Source: Ephydatia muelleri | Taxonomy: Eukaryota > Porifera > Demospongiae > Spongillida > Spongillidae | Assembly: GCA_013339895.1 (NCBI GenBank) | Contig: JABACO010000001.1 | Coordinates: 5,606,218-5,670,217 of the forward strand | DNA: 64,000 bases | Reading direction: 5' to 3' | Shown here: positions 12,132 to 22,636 of the stretch, piece after piece | Numbering within the stretch: the stretch's first letter is position 1 | How the letters are laid out: the number at the start of each line of letters is the position of its first letter | The notes under the pieces: generated by a model | Told to the model about the DNA's origin: nothing | What the model saw: the letters and a program-made list of their open reading frames with translations, nothing else | The model's database searches: none | Program-made: the position numbers and the translations under genes

Positions 12132-12362
12132 TCAGTTTTGGAGGAAGTAGCTATAGTGTAAGTTGGATGCAATGTTTGTACATAGTACCTTTACTTTCTT
12201 TACACCTACACAAGTTAAGGATGTCCAATCAAATCTGCCACTACTTGACTCAGATTCCCAAACATTGAACGAAACACTGCAACTTATAATGCATGCCACC
12301 GGTTGATATAGATGTAAGTTAGTATCAAGACGAAGCTGATTATCCATTGACTTTGTAATCAT
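12132..12362 (-). CDS. Possible exon of an unidentified gene
   Basis: A 76-codon minus-strand frame with coding-like composition, cysteine-bearing: PVACIISCSVSFN, then SSSGRFDWTSLTCVGVKK, then VLCTN and HYSYFLQN before the stop. The C/W/C spacing is faintly like the end of a GAIN/GPS module of adhesion receptors, but key residues do not line up, so no function is assigned. It may belong with the minus-strand frames at 12750-12965 and 13489-14086, which would run in the order high to low coordinate. Confidence 0.3.
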   Translation of the reverse strand: MITKSMDNQLRLDTNLHLYQPVACIISCSVSFNVWESESSSGRFDWTSLTCVGVKKVKVLCTNIASNLHYSYFLQN

Positions 12363-12749
12363 TTTAAGATTACGGATTCCATAGCATCACAACATAAATG
12401 CTTAACAACAGTAATTCATCAAGCATCATATGATCAACTGGTATAGAGGTGAGTGGCTGATGTATTGAGCCTTTGCGTTGGATTGTAGTTTGCCATTGAT
12501 AGCAAAGCCATGTCTTCAAGGTTGCAGTTAGGACAATAGAAATTTATATATTTTTCTCACCTAAGAGTAGCAAGTGTTCTCACAACAGTGTTGATATAGT
12601 GCGCTTCTGGCTTTGACATGTCCCATCTTGAGAAAGGCATTATGTACCACATTTCACTGTAACAGGCTTAGTAAATTCAAACAAGCTATCATGGTGGACC
12701 ATGCAAAATGGGCAAGCATATATAGAATTTGCTCCATTTAGATCCAATA

Positions 12750-12966
12750 TCAGAAGCATAAACTAAAAGTCAGAACATAAAAAGATCTTGCATAGGGTTG
12801 CTCCTTAAACCAGACAACACCGACCTTCAAGTCTGAACTCAGAAAGAGTTGAATAGGGTAAAGGTTATCATTGACATTGACAAAGCCTGTCTGCTGTTCA
12901 AAGGTCACAGAAAACGCTGCGGAGATTGTTTCATAGTCTTCCATACCTTTCACTACTGCAATAGTA
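12750..12966 (-). CDS. Possible exon of an unidentified gene
   Basis: The minus strand shows a good acceptor (…tggtacatgcag) followed by about 70 coding-like residues: NHTIAVVKGMEDYETISAAF, then VTFEQQTGFVNVNDNLYP and DLKVGVVWFKEQPYA. Alternating hydrophobic/polar residues suggest a beta-sandwich extracellular domain. I do not recognise the family. The donor is not certain because the frame simply runs on to a stop. Neighbouring minus-strand frames could be other exons of the same gene. Confidence 0.35.
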
Positions 12967-13488
12967 TGGTTGCCTGCATGTACCAAGTATTATGAACAAT
13001 CAACACAACTGCATGAGAGGTCTATTCGCTTTCTTTACCTAGTCCGGATAAGTATTGCCCAATCGAAGGTTCCAGGATAGCATATGATAACAGTATGAAA
13101 TTAGACGTTCTTAAGAACTTAGTGCCATCCCCAGAAATCTTGATTTTAAATTTATTTACCAGATGCAAACACTGCTGAGTTCTTCGATATCTGAATTAAG
13201 AGGAACAGAATTTACAATTTATTACATTGTAAATTATACTATTACCAATACTGACAAGTGTTCGCACTAAGTACTTTCAATCGGTCGCGATTGATAGGCG
13301 CTTTTTTTTTCATATCTCTCGATGAGGTTGAGTCCAGTTCGATGCGTGCTTATTTTACGGCATTAGACCTTGGAAGCTCTGAGAGAAGCATTGAAAGTTC
13401 TTGGTAAAACTTCTCCCTCACTCCGAATCTATGTAGCAAGTACAAACCCCTTATATAGATTTGTATCAATGATATCAGTTGTTCCTGA

Positions 13489-14086
13489 TCACAGAGGTAC
13501 AGTTACAATTTTTCCAGCAGTGGTGTGACATGTAAGTGAGTCTGGAGTAATTCCGCATGATGGCAGGAATTCCAACGCTCTGCTTGAGCCTATAACTGCA
13601 TCTTGTACTTCCCTTCGAGCGGTACTGCTGCTTGCATCATCTATTTTACGTCCTTCGTTACAATACTGCGAAACAAGCGTTTCATGTGCTTCAGTCAGCT
13701 CGGGCGTCACTAAAATTAGCTGATCCTGCAAGTCTTCTATCATAGCATCTTCAGTTAATAATTCGTTTGCAGTGTATAAATGCATCACGTGCGAGAGCAT
13801 TCGTTGCATCAACCACCATCCCATATTGTCAGTGCGTCATAGTGGGAGAGGCGGTTTGAGAGTAGTCATTAGTAGTGGAGAGGCTGTTGGAATGAGGCTG
13901 TTGGAATGTAGTGCAATTGATCGACACCCGTTGTACTCCAAAATACACATGGTCTGGTAATTGACAGCAGTCGGGTTCAGCTATGTTGCTGGTAATTTGT
14001 TGTGGGGGACCGAATTTTAGTACGTTGATAAATAAATGGTGCTTAACACGGGCCAGGGTCTGATCCAATGGGAATTTTTCTCTCAA
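13489..14086 (-). CDS. Possible exons of an unidentified gene (two overlapping frames)
   Basis: Two adjacent minus-strand frames look coding-like. One (13829-14086) reads QTLARVKHHLFINVLKFG then 'EPDCCQLPDHVYFGVQRVS'. The other (13489-13824) reads 'LTEDAMIEDLQDQLILVTPE', then LTEAHETLVSQYCNEGRK, ending at TVPL and a stop. They are in different frames with a T-rich gap, so a short intron or a frame change separates them. A 9-base repeat (ttggaatg, duplicated near 13890-13910) lies in the first. No family is recognised. Confidence 0.3.
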
Positions 14087-15098
14087 TCCTGCAGAAATAA
14101 GTTATGCACATTCATTTTAGGTGCGCTCTTTTGTGAATCATATGTAGAACCAGTAAAGTGATGGTGTTAAAAGGAGGTCTGGTACATTCTTTTCATCCAG
14201 CAGAGGCAAGGCAGTGTTGCATGTCGCACTAGCTGTATTAGGGCATTAAACAAATAGCTTCTTCACCAAACCGGTCAAGTCATACCACATCAGAGGTCAT
14301 TCTTGTATCCTGCAATCAAAATGTTAACCCAATCACACATTTTGGGCACACTTTTTCACTGAACGTGTGCGATCCCCATATGGAACCACGTACCTCAAGA
14401 TGTTGTCTCTTCATTGAAGATTTTTCGTTCCCGACTCAGTAATATTGACCTTTCATTCTTTTGTGTTTTGTATCCCTTTTTGTAGGCCTGTAGGCAATTT
14501 GTGTATACAACATGCCATTACTACTTGCCTTCTGCTGTACATTTGAATTGCCTATATCAGTGTATGGGAAATTGAATAGAATTGAGAATATTAAATAAAA
14601 CTACTCCTACAGAAGGGTATTGCAATAGCATGATGTGAAGCACAATGCGTACTTATTGTAAGAGGGCTGGGAACAGCAATCTGATGACTACATGTACACT
14701 TGTTTAATACCCTGCATGCAACTAAATGCGACATGGGTTGTGCTGCTGATGAAAAAGCATGCAGATCTGTAGAACCTCTGTTGCCCAATGGCAATGAACT
14801 TACCCTATTATTGCAGTGTACTGTATAGGTCAGGGCCCTGTAGTAAATTTAGTCTGGTGGCAATCAGCACAGCTGAATGCCTGTTATCTGGTCCCCAGAC
14901 GAATACCGAAACAAGCTAGTAAGAATTTCATATGATATCGCTCTATCAGGAGTCCAACAAACTAAAAACTGGTTCGAACCTTTTTAGCTAGGTGAAGCCT
15001 ACGTGGCTACTGGAAAGTACTATCTTTGAAGGCGAGGACTGTATAGGCATACCAAATCGCCATTTTGTGCATACACGTCAGCGTGGTTGTGACATTGG
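14087..15098. other. Intergenic, nothing recognised
   Basis: AT-rich sequence without a convincing open frame, RNA gene or long repeat. Position 14890 carries tggtccccagacgaa, resembling the terminal motif (gtccccagac) of the hairpin elements at 25520 and 56895, so a worn MITE end may be present. Confidence 0.4.
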
Positions 15099-15335
15099 CA
15101 CTCGTTCAGTTCAGTACTGATATGGACAACTTTATAAAATGGAGTTAGGTTTGAGCGATACCAATCCTAAGTTCAGAACTCTCGTTACGATAAGGAGGGT
15201 GAGAGGGAGAGGGGAGGGTGAATCACCGCCAATCCTACAAATTATTAGCATATCATTAATGATCAATTCGCGAGTTCCAGTTAGTGAACTTGACCTAATG
15301 CACTATTACTATTACAATAAATTTCGTTGATACAG
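15099..15335 (+). repeat. Dispersed repeat copy A
   Basis: This segment (…gttcagtactgatatggac…, 'gtttgagcgat', 'gttcagaactctcg', 'aaggagggtgagaggg', 'gcgagttccagtt', 'tgacctaatgca') matches 32490-32842 in inverted orientation, with several indels between the copies. No coding potential is credible. It ends about 60 bp before the foldback element at 15399. Confidence 0.7.
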
Positions 15336-15398
15336 TAAATTAATTCAAATATTGTCTTGATTGTAGTTGAACAATACTTAATACTAATGTAATGAAGT

Positions 15399-16143
15399 AC
15401 GTTCTATACGAAAATGGGTCTTGTGGATTTTAATTTATTACATACAATTTAAATCGATATATCTACCGAAATAGTAACGCTGTCGGGTTCCTATTGTTAA
15501 CACAACATACCACACCATTACTATATGTGAAAATCTATTTTGGTGTCTTACACATGCGGGGTACAAGGTCCGATACCCCGTAGGGTTCAAAACGGCCACA
15601 TCTTCAATTAGGAGTGTCCAAATCGGTTCAAAATAGGTACCTATGTAGAAGGGTCCTACCGCTATTGATTTGTTCTGTTCGTTATTTATTGCGTTATCCG
15701 TTATGGAGATACAAGTGTGCAAAGTAATTGCATATTACCCGGGCGTTACGCGCCATTAAAGGACGTCCACGAAGCCAGTCGTAATACGTTAATGGCGCGT
15801 AACGCCCGGGAAATATGCAATTTCTTTGCACACTTGTATCTCCATAACGGATTAAGAAAAAATTTAACGAACAAAACAAATCAATAGCAGAACCCTTCTA
15901 CATAGGGAACCGATTCGGACACTTCTACCTGAAGATGTGGCCGTTTTAATCCCTACGGGGTATCGAAGCTTGTAACGTTGGTACCCCGCATGCGTAAGAC
16001 ACTAAAATGGAATTTCACATATAGTAATGGTGTGGTATGTTGTGTTAAAAATAGGAACCCGATAGCGTTAATATTTCGGATATATCGATTTAAATTTTAT
16101 GTTACAATCTAAAATTCACAAGACCCATTTTCGTATAGAACGT
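15399..16143. mobile_element. Long foldback element, ~345-bp arms
   Basis: Left end gttctatacgaaaatgggtc (15401) is answered by gacccattttcgtatagaac (about 16122-16141). The arms pair, with scattered mismatches, up to ccgggcgttacgcgccatta (15739-15758) against taatggcgcgtaacgcccgg (15791-15810), leaving a loop of about 32 bases. Arm motifs occur in a fixed order: 'ttttggtgtcttac', 'gataccccgtagggttcaaa', 'gtccaaatcggttcaaa', 'attgatttgttctg', 'tccgttatggagatacaa'. The same order is seen in the elements at 49916 and 49881. No transposase is encoded, so it is non-autonomous. RNA from it would form a long hairpin. Confidence 0.85.
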
Positions 16144-16251
16144 TCCATATTATAATCACACCGATTTTTAGTGCATAGTAAACCTCAATTTAAAAATAAC
16201 AAGATGACCCGCTATGTATGGGCCATTTCTGTATGTAGCCGGTACAGATAT

Positions 16252-16266
16252 AGACACACACACACA

Positions 16267-16362
<96 letters not shown>

Positions 16363-16378
16363 CATGCACGCGCACAGA
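16252..16378. repeat. (CA)n microsatellite
   Basis: Nearly pure CA repeat with one 'cacatacaca' interruption and a degenerate tail to about 16410. Apparent reading frames on both strands here (poly His-Thr, poly Cys-Val) are repeat artefacts. Confidence 0.97.
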
Positions 16379-16610
16379 CACACACGCATACACAAACATA
16401 CACAGATACATGCGCGAATGCATGTGCACGAAAAACTAAGTACGGTCTGGCTTGTGATATAATAACATCGATATCATGATGCAGTTAAATACATGTACCA
16501 CTATATACATGCATGATATGCATATAGATCTAGCAGCGTTATAAGGTAATTTATTCAGTTCAGCACGCAATAAAGAAAACGTCCATGCAATGCAATAGTA
16601 AAAATTTCAT

Positions 16611-18869
16611 TCAGTATAATTCGCTGTACCCTGACCGCTTGAGCCACGGTCGCCACCTTTTGCACGCCATTCTCCCAAAGATTACGAGTGTAACAACAAG
16701 GGCGAAAACCGCCACTCCGGCTGCTCCAACAGAGACCCAAGCCATGATCCCTGATTGGTTGGCCACGTCAGGTTGATTTTGACCATCTGTGACCGCTGAT
16801 GTAGCAGTGGCATTTGGAAATTTCATAGTAGGCGCTGCAATATCCGTTGGGGGTGTGCTGGAACTTTCGAAAGTGTACTCCGAGTAGTTAACTCCGGTGT
16901 TCAAAATCTCAATTACAGAAATACCGTCTGATGGACCGTACTTGTTGTTTAGCCATTGATTATCCTTTCCCTTGGTCCAGATCTCTCCATTAGCGCTGTG
17001 CACGTATGCGTTTGTGGCGTTTGCAGAGAACGGCATTTTTCTGAACGGGGGGAGCTTGATTGGATTGAGAGCTAGAGCCATCTGGCTGAGAACCCCAGTT
17101 TTCACGCAATAATCTATTTCACAGTCTTCGTCCAACGCCACGACGTGTTGGCTGTACCCCTGTGGGCATTGATGCGGCCATTTGGCTATGTCCATACGGA
17201 TGGAAGCTGATGCTGCTAAGGGATTTCCAATTACGCAGCTGTCGAATCCGCCAAACGGAAGGGAATACGGGTATCCCAATTCATGATCGGCAGTGGCGCA
17301 TACTGTGACATTGGCGGCCATGCGAAGTGGAATGAAGTAATTCGGACAACTCATTGCATGCACCTGTGACGGGATTCGGCCCGTAAGAAGAGAAAACTCC
17401 ACCGAAAAGGAACCCGCTGTCTTGTCCAACATTGCTGAGGGGAGCACACCAATATGCCTGATACGTCGCAGCGCTCACGTATACGACTTGGACGCTCTGA
17501 CATTGACAGCACTGGCGGAACCATCCGCATTTGTGGCAAACGTTATTGCATACGGTATCGTAGCTTATGCTTTGCACAGTGCCGTTGTGCAAGTTCACGG
17601 CCGTGTAGCCCGTTGGGCAGCTGTAGTCACCCGTCAGAGGGTTTGTCTGGACGTAGCTGGGACACAGGTCTACTGTGTTGTGGTTACGATCAACCATGCA
17701 TGTTTGAAACACCCCATCAAAGGCGAAGTTAGTTGACGATGCCTTGCATGAGCCGTCGTCAATGTTGGCCTGAAAGTTGAAGTTTGGTGAGCTTGGGTCC
17801 GCCGCACAGCCGAATACAGTGTTCATCTTGTAATATCGATTGATAGCTTTGTACACGAGATTAGCGACCTCCATTACGGTTGTAGGCGGGAGATCTGGCA
17901 GTGTGGTAGGGTTAATGCAGATATATAGCGGGTCCCCAGATCGATCTATGGCCACAAGAGCGTTAGGGACTCCGGCTTCCCATTCATTTAGCGTCATGTT
18001 GGTTCTGTATAGCGGTCCCCCAATACTGGTGATTTGAGAGGATGTTCGGGCATTGCTGTAGTCGCTTTTCTGCTCATTGTTGACGTCGTAGGCCACATCA
18101 ATGGACAGCTTGCCTAGAAAATCGGAGCTTGCAGAAGCTGTTAACTTGTTAGAAGCTTGAGATGTGGACTGTACAAACGAACTCGAAATGTGATCCGTTT
18201 GCATGAGTACGGCACCGGCCTCTACGCTGTTTACGTAATGTGTGCCGTATTCTCGCACCAGAAGCTCTGCCAGGTAGCTCGCCATTGCCATGTTTTGATT
18301 GAGAATGTTTCGCGCTATATCCACCAGTCGAGATTTGAAAGTCGGGTGAAGCTGACTATCCGGTTGCTGTTTAATGGTGTACAGCCTATTTCTGACTTGA
18401 ACACGTGTTGTCTTGGAGTTGCTGTTCACTTGCTGAGATTTGACTGTGTTGTACTCATCAGAAAACTTTCCGTTGATTTTCGCAAATCCAACGTTGAGGT
18501 TAATGCTGAAGGCCGTAGTGGAAGTATAGTTATCCCAGTGATTAAAATATTCTGAAAGAGATCTACTTTGCTTTGCAGAATTGGTAGAAGAAAGACGCTA
18601 TCAGGGAGGAGGTACTTCTCGTCGTTGGAAACACTGCAAGTGCTGTAGTTATAGAAAAACACTTGCCCCATGTCGATGTTGCGCATGTTATCAAAGCCTG
18701 TTCCGGGAAGTACAGTCATGCGGTTCAAAAGAACGTTTGAGTTTCCTGGTTGCGATATCGGACAATTCCGCACATCGCCAAACGGATAGCTCGTTGTCTG
18801 AAGTTGGGCGCTGCAGGACAGCACAATCGCCAGGTTCAAAAAGCTTGCTGATGTTACTCTGATCATCAT
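16611..18869 (-). CDS. MPEG1: Macrophage-expressed gene 1 / perforin-2-like MACPF protein, frame-disrupted
   Basis: Strong match to the MPEG1/perforin-2 family, membrane-anchored MACPF proteins of phagosomes that oligomerise into pores in engulfed microbes. Start chosen at 18869 (MMIRVTSASF), which begins a clean signal peptide. The first segment has 'GFDNMRNIDMGQVFFYNYST', a family block. The middle segment (18429-17360) has RVQVRNRLYTIK, YLAELLVREYGTHYVNSVEAG (the MACPF signature with GTH) and 'SPNFNFQANIDDGSC'. The last segment (to 16611) has 'GYPYSLPFGGFDSCVIGNPL' and CPQGYSQHV of the P2 region, then a transmembrane helix near AGVAVFALVVTLVIFG and a short tail ending YSELY, a YxxPhi-type sorting motif. 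No introns. The frame changes by one base twice, near 18555-18580 (T/C-rich) and near 17355-17375. Either a recent pseudogene or two assembly indels, since all conserved blocks remain. Confidence 0.92.
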
Positions 18870-18928
18870 CAGTTTACACCTTACTGTACTGTAGAAATAT
18901 GCCACACAAGCATGAGTGTTTGAGGCTG

Positions 18929-18938
18929 CTATATATAG
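18929..18938 (-). promoter_or_regulatory. TATA-box-like element upstream of MPEG1
   Basis: The minus strand reads actatatatagc about 60-70 bases upstream of the chosen start codon at 18869. The distance suits a TATA box with a short 5' UTR. Supported by position and sequence only. Confidence 0.5.
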
Positions 18939-21288
18939 TGTTCCGATTGCTTGATTGGCCTCCCAACTCCCACTATGGATTCCTTAGTGTGTCCCATGAC
19001 TGATGTGTGATGCACAAATAATGCCGACACAGGAATAGTCCCATGGTTTCCTGAATGATGAATATAATTTAACATCACTGAATATGGTGCTGCTATTTGG
19101 GTCCTTGAGGCAAATGCCCTCAATATACATGATAACAAGACGACTGTTTTATGTAAATCATTATAGAATGAATCCCCGATTTATATTCAACATTGACAGC
19201 GGGTTCTACTTTTTGTAAACTGTACCTAATTTGGTGATGAAGGTGTTCCACACCGGAGCAAGCTAATTTCAGTGTCTGGTGACACCTACCGCATGCGATA
19301 ATCGGTAACGTGCAGTATGTTTGGGTATATGTACGATGTGGGGGGGGGGGGGGGGGGGGGGATGAGGGACCTCTTCAAGCATTAAATGTTACAATTCGAA
19401 CGATTTCGTGAATTTCATTATGTTTTTTAAAGCGTTTTATTTTGGAGCTCTGCCCATAATCGACTGTGCCACACAGCCATAAAAGTTTCGTGCACAGTGT
19501 GGCCATGAATTGGTCACAGGCTCACAGACTAGTACATCAGAAAGGGAAGACGCACATATGACATGCATACGTTTTCCAGTCAAATAGGAAGCTCAGAGGT
19601 CATCCAGTTTCACTCTCAAATCATGTGCTATAATTGCAACAATTGTGCCTCGAAATGGATATATCCTCCACAATTACATACAATGTACGCTTTTAACAGG
19701 GCATCTCAATTTCCTCAGTCTTTTTGATCAGCGACCATGGTAGAGTATAGCCTAACCCGATCCGATTGGAATTTTGGAACCTTTACAGAGTGTCAGCTAT
19801 GCCGAATATTCCGCCATGGGTGTCCACTGGGAATTCGAAGCCAATGTAGGAGAGTGTTGGAGAGCTGACTTTTTCCTCGTGACCATGGTTCTGCATGATG
19901 TTTTGGACATGCTACATGTGTGCATATGGGGCTTGAGCGCTTGCCTTCTAAGGCTTCAAAGAATAGCAGCTACTACTAACTGACAGTTAAATGATATGCC
20001 CGCACATTCTTGTAACCCGTGACAGTCAGTAGTTGTGGACCCATTGATGTGTCAGGGAATGGCATGATTCACGCGTGACATCGATATCCAGCGCATTAAT
20101 GGCGGATCATGCGATTCCATGCATGGAGAGCGATGGCCCAATGCATGGAATCAATTGTGCGGCAGCCAAACTGACCTTTTTGAACTAGTCCGGTACTCAT
20201 CTATAGTCACTAGTGTCCTGCATGTGTATTTCATGCAGCATCTTTGCTTGCCAATAACCACGCTGGTCAGACTTTGTCCATCAGATGCTGAGAGCTTGGA
20301 CAGCGTTCGTGAGCACAGAAGGCATCTTAGGGAACTCATAAATAGGGTTATTGGAATAATTATGCACATGACCCGGGATCTGGTAGTAGCCGCGCACGAG
20401 TCTATCTTGGAGAAAACGCCTAGTTTGATCTCAAATTCTCAACCCACTTTGATGGCAAGCAAGAACGCGTTCTGCTTGTAATCAAAGTGGTTTGTGAACT
20501 TTTGGAAGTGGGGCACTGGATACAAGTCAGGCGACTGTATATAGTTCCCACATGCAATGATGGGCTTTTTCGATAAATGGATACAGAACTTTGAGCTGGG
20601 ATGAAGGGTGAGTTGCTACGTTGAAAGCAGCTCAGTACTGTATATAATATGTTCATGTACGTGCAGAGAGCTCTGAAAAGTGTAAACCTATAGGAGTTGC
20701 ATCACACCGTTGTTAGTCCAAACCTTGGGGCTGCACTACTCCCAGATCGCCCGAGCTTAATTGCTATAGCAGAGGTGGCCCCATTTAAGAGCAAAGCCAC
20801 AATGGAGGAGGGAAAGGGATCCATACCCAGCTCTTTGTCATATCAGCATCGGTGATTTCGATGTAGCTATATTTGCACATCAAAGAATGCCTTATAAATC
20901 CACTGTTCAAATCCTGCATCCAAACCACACTGAAAGAAGTATGGTATGCTTGGAAGGGGCACGTGTGTGTGTGTGGGAATGTCCATTGGTCAGTGATCAC
21001 GTCATGTCTTCTGTAAGCATTGGTATTGCGATGTATTGAATATGTGGCCGTTCGGCGTCGAGGATTGGACATTGGAGCATGGAATTCCCCCTTAGGAGTA
21101 AGGGAGGGGAGAAAAGATTTGTGAGGTTAAATTTGGAGAGCACCGGTCAAATTTTGTGACAGTGACTGTGTGCGTATGTGCAATTGTTCAATAAAGGAGT
21201 CACGTTAACCGTTATTGTGATTCAAACGTGATGCAATTTTATAACAGGACAGTTTCCGGGGAAATTGCACTTTGGAACACAGCTGTTG

Positions 21289-21289
<1 letters not shown>
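18939..21289. other. Intergenic with poly-G tract
   Basis: No convincing gene. A pure G run of about 22 lies at 19340-19361. An open frame at 20119-20481 (120 codons) shows no recognised motif and overlaps comparable frames on the other strand, so it is not called. Confidence 0.4.
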
Positions 21290-21290
<1 letters not shown>

Positions 21291-21340
<50 letters not shown>

Positions 21341-21417
21341 ATATATATATACCCATGCAACACCTTTCCACCCACCCACCCACACGCACACATGCACCAT
21401 ACTCACACACACACTAC
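21291..21417. repeat. (CA)n microsatellites
   Basis: A CA run from 21291 to 21338, then an AT run (atatatatatat), 'ccacccacccacccac' and a second short CA run to 21413. Reading frames through it are artefacts. Confidence 0.95.
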
Positions 21418-21523
21418 ATGTACTGACCTTGGATTGGTTCTTATAGTATGTGGCACACTTGCAGAGAAGTGCATTGCTCTGGCTAGCTTTGTCAAGGTCA
21501 TGTACGAGGCCAATAATCCTTTG

Positions 21524-21566
21524 AGTAGGGGGAGAGGGGGAGAGGGGGGAGGGGGGACAGAGGAGT
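21524..21566. repeat. G-rich purine tract
   Basis: Imperfect (GGGGGA) repeats, with several runs of four to six G; potential to form G-quadruplexes. No gene overlaps. Confidence 0.8.
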
Positions 21567-21695
21567 ACAACTGGTGTGACCACCTAGCAATGTCAGATGT
21601 CTTACCTGTGCACCCAGCATTTCTATCCCACGATGTCCACAGCTTTGAGGTACTCGCCGGCAGCTACATACATGTCACTGTGTTTTGTGGGTCCA

Positions 21696-21812
21696 TGTGT
21701 GTGTGTGTGTGTGCGTGCGTGCATGTGTGTGTGTGCGTGTGTGCCAGCGTGCGTGCATGCGTGCGTGTGTGTGTGGTGTGTGTGGTGGTGGTATGTGTGT
21801 GTGTGTGTGAGT
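21696..21812. repeat. (GT)n-rich microsatellite
   Basis: Imperfect GT repeat with gcgt and ggtg interruptions. Frames through it are low-complexity artefacts. Confidence 0.93.
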
Positions 21813-21859
21813 GTGATGCATGAATGTGCATGAGAAATGGAGCCTATATAATGTCATTG

Positions 21860-22596
21860 CTAAGCTATCGCCCACTTACGCATGTAATCAGACATGTGTG
21901 CATGATGAAGAGCAACCTGCATCTAATGAACAGTATGTACTACATACTTTGAAGCATGCTACGTGTCTATTATATTACATGTGATTTGTTATATTTTTAT
22001 TGCCAGCCATTGTTTGACCATATGCAAGGCCATCATGTGATAAAATCTTGAATGATACATAAACTTGTAATTTCTCACTCCACTCCTACCTCTCCCCTTC
22101 CTGTTCTCCTGTACATACATATAGGACCTTCTTTCCATGCGCTATCGTTGCTTCACCACCAACCAACTGTTCAACACTGCTGGTGCTATCTGTACAAACT
22201 GCAGGCATTCACCTTTACAGTTTCCTTTGGTAAGTACTATAGTGTTGCTGTGCGGTGAAAAATTATAGTTTCTTGTCTCCTTCAGTATACATGTAGAACT
22301 AAAGTCCTACATTTTAGCTGATGCATACATTCCCTGTCTTAAACCCTAATTGCACTGTTTAGTTGCATGCATTAATATTATCACACAAATTCCACTGTCC
22401 TTGTAATTTACATAATCTGATTTTTAATTAGCTTTACATCATTAGTAACAAATACAGCATCATCCTCTCAACTGTCTTTGCTTGGATCCACCACTCCTAC
22501 CTCACACTTTCCCATATACCACTCGCAGAAATTTGGAGTCCAATTTCGTTACAGTGCAATATTAATTTTGGAATTCCGGTGTCACAGCATATATTA

Positions 22597-22636
<40 letters not shown>

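Noticed and set aside
12132-12362. Adhesion-GPCR GPS site
   Set aside because: Cysteine and tryptophan spacing only loosely fits and the cleavage-site residues are not visible.
16168-16479. Cys-Val and His-Thr rich open frames around (CA)n/(GT)n tracts here and at 21200-21830, 33300-35200, 40840-41330, 55477-55957 and 57760-58258
   Set aside because: They are frames through dinucleotide repeats, open on both strands in several phases.
20119-20481. 120-codon plus-strand frame as a gene
   Set aside because: No recognised motif, comparable frames on the opposite strand, no splice or promoter context.
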